From CAINEC01 sp046052065 (GTDB lineage Bacteria; Bacteroidota; Bacteroidia; AKYH767-A; OLB10): DNA of 64,000 bases. The stretch is from positions 1 to 64,000 of the forward strand of contig JBJOND010000002.1 of the NCBI GenBank assembly GCA_046052065.1, in the 5' to 3' direction. How positions within the stretch are numbered: position 1 is the stretch's first letter; every line of letters begins with the position of its first letter. Shown piece after piece: positions 59,124-64,000 of the stretch. The position numbers and the translations under genes were made by a program. Under the pieces are notes generated by a model, which saw only the letters and a list, made by a program, of their open reading frames with translations, was not told the DNA's origin and searched no databases.

Positions 59124-62021
59124 TTAATATCCAAAAATATCTTCCAGTTTTAAAACCTGTATCTGACCATATTTTCCTAATTCAGTCATGTTTAGTTTTT
59201 CTTGTTTCCCTAATACAACTAATGTATAAGTCATTGGTTTAATTTTCTCTATCTGAAAATTGTTTACTTCCGTTAAGCTCATATTTTTAATTCCATCATA
59301 GATGTTTTTTCGGTAATCATAGTTGATTCCTAATTTTTCATTCGAATGGAAAGTCGATAATAAGTTGCCTTTCGTAATTCTTGTCGTTTCTATCTGTTGT
59401 ACAGCTCCGTCTTTTGCATTGGCAAATACTTTTTCATTTAATGGCATATCACGTAATAATTCCAACATTCCTGCAGTAGCCTCTGGTAATTTGTCTACCT
59501 GCGTACCGATATAAGCAGTATTAAAGAAAGAACGATCTTTCATATTAGGAGTTGCATATCGCGAAGAAACAGAATAAGCAAGTGCTTTACTCTCTCTCAA
59601 TGTTTGGAAAACTGGCGATGCCATGCCTCCTGCAAAGTAACGATTGTATAAAAATGCTTTTGGTAATTGTTGTACATCAAACAATCCACCTTTCGACATA
59701 AACACTAATTCAGCTTGCTTCATTTCATAGTCAACAACAAATACTTTTTGCAAATCCGTAGCTTGTTCTTTGAATTGTTTTGCTGCAGGAATTGCTTTAT
59801 TTCCTTTGGCTGTATGTAGTTTGTTCATAACAGTTACAACATTCGAATTAGTTGATGTACCATAGTAATCGATGTAGTGCTTATAAGAAAACGCATCTTT
59901 TAATAACTGGATTAATTCATCAGCCTTTAATGCTTTCAATTGTGCTTCGCTAAGTACATTGGTTGATGGCGACTGAGCACCAAACTTCGCATAGTTCTGC
60001 ATTTGCGACAAGATTACATTCTTATTAAGTTTTGCATTCGCACGGCGCTTCATAATGTCTTCCGTAAGATTAGTTAATGCCTTTTCATCTTTTACTGGTG
60101 AATTAAATAATTGTTCTACAAGAGAAACTGCCTTGTCAAGATTTTCATTCAACCCATTAACGTTAAACGTAATTTCATCTTCGGATGCTCTAGCACTATA
60201 ATCACAACCTAATTTATAAAATTCCTCTTTTAATTGCATACTGCTGTATTTACCAGCACCTAGGTATTTAAAATATTCTGCTACAATTGACCATTTCGGA
60301 TCATGATTAGTTCCTACAGGAATGCTATAGTTTAAGTCGAAGGTTCCGTTTTCTTTGTTTTCAACAGAATAAACAACTACTCCACTTTTTAATGTACCTG
60401 ATTTAATAGTAGTAGCATAGTCCACAAACTCAGGTTGAATTGATGCTGCTTTATTCGTGATAACTGCTTTCAAGAATTCACTTTGAGTAGTGTTATTCAT
60501 TTTCACTGGTGTAATTGCAGGCTTCGCAACTTTAACCACATCTTTGTCTTCTCCATTACGTTTGTAAACCACCACATAATTATCGCCGTACCAATCGCGG
60601 ACAAACTGTATCAATTGCGCTTTGTTGATTTTCGCCAAACGATCTAGTCGCTCCACTGCCGAACGATAACTCACTCCTGTTATTTCAACATCAATCATAT
60701 CCATCGTACGGTTGTTATTGTCTTCGTAACGTTTAGCTAAATCCAATTTCATATTCGATACAATAGCAGGAATTAACCAATCAGAGAAGTTGCCCATTTT
60801 CATTTCCATTATCTGATTAAGAATTAATGCTTTTAATTCTTCTAGACTTTGACCTTCACGCGGACGACCAGAAAGCATGTGAATAGAATAATCTTTCATC
60901 ATATCAACCGAGCTGCTTGCACCAATTGCTTTTTGCGCATTGTTTAAATTCAAGTCTAGTAAACCCGCTTGTCCGTTCGATAAAATCATGTCAACCATCG
61001 TTAACATATCTACATCCGGAGAAGATGCTCCAGGAAAACGGAAACCTAATGTAATACTTTCAGCATCTGGTCCAAATATCTCTTTTACAACAGGTTGTTT
61101 AATTAACTTCTCTACTGGAGGCTGATACGAAGGAACATCTTTTGCCTTCATTTGTCCGAATGTTTCATTGATTACTTTTATCGCAAAGTCAGGATCAAAG
61201 TCCCCACTCAATGCAATTACCATGTTATTAGGTACATAATAGGTATTGAAATATTTCTTGATTGCAGTAATTGATGGATTCTTTAAATGCTCAATTGTTC
61301 CAATGGTAGTTTGTGTACCATATTGATGTGTCGGGAACAATCCTTCATACAAAGCCTCAAATACTTTACGACCGTCATTATCGAGACCTCTATTCTTTTC
61401 CTCATAAACTGCTTCTAATTCCGTATGAAATAAACGCATTTGCGGATTACGAAAACGCTCTACTTCAACACGAAAGAAATTCTCTAATTGATTTGAAGGG
61501 ACATTATTTACATAAACGGTTTGCTCGTTAGATGTAAATGCATTCACGCCAGAAACACCTAACGCAGCCATCATTTTATCGAATTCATTCGGAATAGCAT
61601 ATTGAGCTGCAACTCCCGATATTGAATCAATTTCATGATAAATAGCTTTACGCTTACTGCTATCCTTTGTAGCACCATAAACTTCATACAAGGCCTCAAT
61701 TTTTGCTAAAAGCGGAGCCTCACTCGCATAATCTAGCGTACCATACTTATCGCTTCCTTTAAAAAGCATATGTTCTAAGTAATGAGCTAAACCGGTGTGG
61801 TCAGCTGGGTCAAATTTGCTACCTGCTTTCACTCCTATCATCGACTGAAAACGAGGTGCATCTTTATAAACAGAAAGGTAAACTTTCATTCCATTTTCTA
61901 AAGTGTAAATACGTGCGTGTAAAGGGTCGCCTGGCACGGTATCATAGGTTAATTTACTTTGCGAATAACCTGTTAGTGACGATATCAGCAACATCGTCAG
62001 CAATAAAACTCTGTTTCTCAT
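59124..62021 (-). CDS. Large M16 (pitrilysin-type) zinc protease
   Basis: A 965-residue exported metalloprotease with the four-domain, single-chain M16 layout. Signal peptide at about 1-20 (ending TGYSQ). HYLEH at 80-84 in TGLAHYLEHMLF is the inverted zinc motif HxxEH; the distal ligand is the first Glu of ELEAVYEEKNRG. The second half has the inactive M16-like domain. It differs from the split M16 pair at 8181-11080. A -7 box (TATTTTTG, minus strand, 62038-62045) lies 16 bp upstream of the ATG. Confidence 0.93.
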   Translation of the reverse strand: MRNRVLLLTMLLISSLTGYSQSKLTYDTVPGDPLHARIYTLENGMKVYLSVYKDAPRFQSMIGVKAGSKFDPADHTGLAHYLEHMLFKGSDKYGTLDYASEAPLLAKIEALYEVYGATKDSSKRKAIYHEIDSISGVAAQYAIPNEFDKMMAALGVSGVNAFTSNEQTVYVNNVPSNQLENFFRVEVERFRNPQMRLFHTELEAVYEEKNRGLDNDGRKVFEALYEGLFPTHQYGTQTTIGTIEHLKNPSITAIKKYFNTYYVPNNMVIALSGDFDPDFAIKVINETFGQMKAKDVPSYQPPVEKLIKQPVVKEIFGPDAESITLGFRFPGASSPDVDMLTMVDMILSNGQAGLLDLNLNNAQKAIGASSSVDMMKDYSIHMLSGRPREGQSLEELKALILNQIMEMKMGNFSDWLIPAIVSNMKLDLAKRYEDNNNRTMDMIDVEITGVSYRSAVERLDRLAKINKAQLIQFVRDWYGDNYVVVYKRNGEDKDVVKVAKPAITPVKMNNTTQSEFLKAVITNKAASIQPEFVDYATTIKSGTLKSGVVVYSVENKENGTFDLNYSIPVGTNHDPKWSIVAEYFKYLGAGKYSSMQLKEEFYKLGCDYSARASEDEITFNVNGLNENLDKAVSLVEQLFNSPVKDEKALTNLTEDIMKRRANAKLNKNVILSQMQNYAKFGAQSPSTNVLSEAQLKALKADELIQLLKDAFSYKHYIDYYGTSTNSNVVTVMNKLHTAKGNKAIPAAKQFKEQATDLQKVFVVDYEMKQAELVFMSKGGLFDVQQLPKAFLYNRYFAGGMASPVFQTLRESKALAYSVSSRYATPNMKDRSFFNTAYIGTQVDKLPEATAGMLELLRDMPLNEKVFANAKDGAVQQIETTRITKGNLLSTFHSNEKLGINYDYRKNIYDGIKNMSLTEVNNFQIEKIKPMTYTLVVLGKQEKLNMTELGKYGQIQVLKLEDIFGY

Positions 62022-62037
62022 TGTTTTGAAATTTTTC

Positions 62038-62045
62038 CAAAAATA
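62038..62045 (-). promoter_or_regulatory. Predicted -7 box of the large M16 gene
   Basis: TATTTTTG on the minus strand, fits TAnnTTTG, 16 bp before the ATG at 62021. Confidence 0.5.
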
Positions 62046-62114
62046 GTAGATTGTCCATTATATACTTCAGAAAAAATTTGATTAGCGAACTATTTTTTTG
62101 ATTTTTGTAAAGTA

Positions 62115-63557
62115 ATGAAAATCGAATCTCTCAAAGTTTTGTTTGTTTTGCTAATGATTAATTTCCAATCATCTATTTTGATGGCTGGGACTTCAGACTT
62201 TTCTTACAGCGATACTTGTTATGTATCGGTAACCTCTTTTAACATTACAAGCCCTACCCCTGACTCAATTCGTTGGGATTTCGGGGATGTCAATAGTGGT
62301 ATTGCAAACTTTGGATCCGGTCCTTTTATTACTCATGTTTTTAGTAATCCAACCAATTACACAGTAACGATGATTGCCTATACAGGTGGCATTGGCGATA
62401 CGTGCAGAAAAACAATTCAGATTTTGAATAGTCCGCAGCCTAATTTGGGCAGTGATTTTAATATCTGTGAAGGAAAAACACAGCTTATAAGCCCTGGTTC
62501 ATTTACGGGAGCTGTCAATTATTTATGGAGTGATGGAAGTACAGGAGTTAATTACGTGATTGATAGTACAGAGCAGGTAATTGTGACTGTAACTGATGCT
62601 CAAGGTTGTGTTGGAATTGATACATTGAATTCGACATGGATAGAAATTCCTGATGTTAATCTTGGGGCAAATGCTTCATATTGTCAAGGTCAAACGATTA
62701 CCTTGAACGCATTCTGGCCAAATGCGACTTATTTGTGGCAAGATGGAAGTACGAATTCAAGTTTAGTCGCAACCACAACAGGAGGTTATATCGTGGAAGT
62801 ATCAGTGTCAGGTTGCACTGGAACTGATCAGGTGGATTTGATATTTGATCCTGTGCCGTTAATCAACTTTGGCAATGATACCACTTTGTGCAAGGGTATT
62901 CCATTGTTTCTGGATGCAACTACTCCTAATGCTAATTATACTTGGCAAGATGGAAGCACGAATGCCTATTATTTCATTACAGATCCTGGAACTTATTCTG
63001 TAAATGTGCAGGTTGGAAATTGTATTGGTCGCGACACAATTGTTATCGATCAGCAAGAACAACCAATAGTAGAATTAGGAGAAGATACTATTCTTTGTTA
63101 CGGACAGCCTTATCTTTTGGATGCCTACAACTACGGAGCTACCTATCAATGGTCGAACGGAGCTAATACCCCAACATTACAGCCCACTGAACCAGCACAG
63201 TATTATGTTTTAGCGCAGAACCAATGCGGTAGTGATGCTGATTCTGTCAATGTAATTCTTGAAGTTTGTAATTGCTTTGTTTATATCCCAACTGCATTTT
63301 CTCCTAACCGTGATAATAAAAATGAAACATTTAACTATACTTATAACTGCACCGATTTTACAGCTGATTTTAAAATTTATAATCGCTTAGGGCAGATTAT
63401 ATTCACCTCTGAAAATCCAGATGTAGCCTGGGACGGAACATTTAACGGTAAAGAAGTCCCTAATGGAATTTATTATTACATCTTAAAATACCAAGGGTAT
63501 AATTCAGGAGCTTTTGTCGATATCAAGAGAAAAGGGTTTGTTTCCCTTGTAAGATAG
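62115..63557 (+). CDS. Secreted PKD/repeat protein with gliding-motility-type (type B) T9SS domain
   Basis: A 480-residue exported protein. Signal peptide at about 1-24. A PKD-like domain (SIRWDFGDVNSG ... THVFSNPTNYTVTM) at about 30-110 is followed by four Ig-like repeats of about 70 residues with the pattern LGxDxxLCxGxxxxLDA ... TYxWQDGSTN (about 110-385). The C-terminus from YIPTAFSPNRDNKNE at about 390 to the end (FKIYNRLGQIIF, VPNGIYYYIL, RKGFVSLVR) is the gliding motility-associated, type B, sorting domain that secretes through T9SS. Adhesin or glycan-binding use is plausible. No motility gene is adjacent. Confidence 0.9.
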   Translation: MKIESLKVLFVLLMINFQSSILMAGTSDFSYSDTCYVSVTSFNITSPTPDSIRWDFGDVNSGIANFGSGPFITHVFSNPTNYTVTMIAYTGGIGDTCRKTIQILNSPQPNLGSDFNICEGKTQLISPGSFTGAVNYLWSDGSTGVNYVIDSTEQVIVTVTDAQGCVGIDTLNSTWIEIPDVNLGANASYCQGQTITLNAFWPNATYLWQDGSTNSSLVATTTGGYIVEVSVSGCTGTDQVDLIFDPVPLINFGNDTTLCKGIPLFLDATTPNANYTWQDGSTNAYYFITDPGTYSVNVQVGNCIGRDTIVIDQQEQPIVELGEDTILCYGQPYLLDAYNYGATYQWSNGANTPTLQPTEPAQYYVLAQNQCGSDADSVNVILEVCNCFVYIPTAFSPNRDNKNETFNYTYNCTDFTADFKIYNRLGQIIFTSENPDVAWDGTFNGKEVPNGIYYYILKYQGYNSGAFVDIKRKGFVSLVR

Positions 63558-63650
63558 TATCGAAGAAAATTGTTAATAAATACACCCTATTTTGTTCATT
63601 GTTTTTTCTGATTGAAGTGAAAAACATTAGTTAAGCCCCTCCCTGTTTCT

Positions 63651-63658
63651 TATCTTTG
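63651..63658 (+). promoter_or_regulatory. Predicted -7 box of the UPF0173 gene
   Basis: TATCTTTG fits TAnnTTTG, 27 bp before the ATG at 63686. A TTAG at 63628-63631 sits at -33-like spacing. Confidence 0.55.
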
Positions 63659-63685
63659 TTCGTTGTCGAAAGGCAAAAATTCACT

Positions 63686-64000
63686 ATGGAAATTACTTAT
63701 TACGGGCATTCATGCTTTTCAGTAAAAATCGGACAAAAGACTATTTTGTTTGATCCCTTTATTACACCAAATGAAAAAGCAAGCAACATCAATATCAGTG
63801 AGGTTAAAGCAGATTACATTTTAATTTCACACGGACATTACGATCATATTGCAGATGCCGTATTATTAGCACAACAAAACGATGCCGTTGTCGTTTCCAA
63901 TTACGAAATTGTGGATTGGTTGAGCAAGCAAGGTGCTACCAAAGGACATCCGATGAATATTGGAGGACATTGGTTCTTTGATGCTGATGACAATGGAACA
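63686..64000 (+). CDS. UPF0173-type metal-dependent hydrolase, 3' end beyond the window
   Basis: The first 105 codons of a metallo-beta-lactamase-fold hydrolase, open to the window edge. It begins MEITYYGHSCFSVKIGQKTILFDPF, the usual start of the UPF0173/YtkL family, and has the metal motif HGHYDH (HxHxDH). GGHWFFDADDNGT at the edge fits the family. About half of the expected 230 residues is present. The substrate is unknown. Confidence 0.88.
   Translation, partial: MEITYYGHSCFSVKIGQKTILFDPFITPNEKASNINISEVKADYILISHGHYDHIADAVLLAQQNDAVVVSNYEIVDWLSKQGATKGHPMNIGGHWFFDADDNGT

Overview
The window is AT-rich chromosomal DNA from a member of the Bacteroidota. The signs are six secreted proteins with type IX secretion (T9SS) C-terminal sorting domains, a PorE-like OmpA/TPR/propeller protein, PorT-type barrels, Bacteroidota-style -7 boxes (TAnnTTTG), and few purine-rich ribosome binding sites. 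The aminofutalosine synthase MqnE points to menaquinone made by the futalosine route, which is more usual outside the classical Flavobacteriaceae. I cannot name the species. There is no prophage, CRISPR array or complete insertion sequence other than one RAYT-type transposase with its palindromes.

Layout. 1-560: a partial gene at the edge, then an array of a 66-nt module alternating with unrelated hairpins, then the terminator of tmRNA (ssrA, 564-955, minus strand). 973-1696: a small nuclease-like gene between two copies of a 78-nt repeat derived from the ssrA upstream region. 1742-4929: two T9SS cargo proteins. 4931-11839: a minus-strand block with an O-antigen-ligase-like protein, a BaiN-type flavoprotein, an M16 peptidase pair and FabG. 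11909-14346: three tandem PorT-type barrel genes. 14391-18900: sucD and, divergently, icmF (fused cobalamin-dependent mutase). 18900-19680: RAYT transposase with seven small palindromes, followed by degenerate AAATTG repeats. 19681-24002: trmH, tatD-like, tcdA, tgt and lptF/G-like genes. 24004-32925: mqnE and three M43 metalloproteases around an orphan response regulator. 33001-43748: AddB-like nuclease, holin-like membrane protein, glutathione peroxidase, a two-component system, a DUF5916-type protein, a thioredoxin-like protein, an outer-membrane protein and a coupled pair of small membrane proteins. 44056-53009: TlpA-like protein, folD-queE-PorE-like operon, ffh and lptD. 53055-59055: an amidase, then an apparent operon of two Fe-S proteins and mlaEFD. 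59124-64000: a large M16 protease, a gliding-motility-type T9SS cargo and the start of a UPF0173 hydrolase.

The dominant theme is the cell envelope: LPS export (lptD, lptF/G-like), phospholipid transport (mlaEFD), peptidoglycan hydrolysis, T9SS cargo and peptidases. tRNA modification (trmH, tcdA, tgt, queE) and cofactor genes (mqnE, folD) are interspersed. Coding is dense: six convergent gene pairs end within 1 bp or overlap, while others are separated by clear bidirectional terminator hairpins. The most unusual material is non-coding: the hairpin/module array beside ssrA, the RAYT palindromes, and repeats that run into the trmH start codon.
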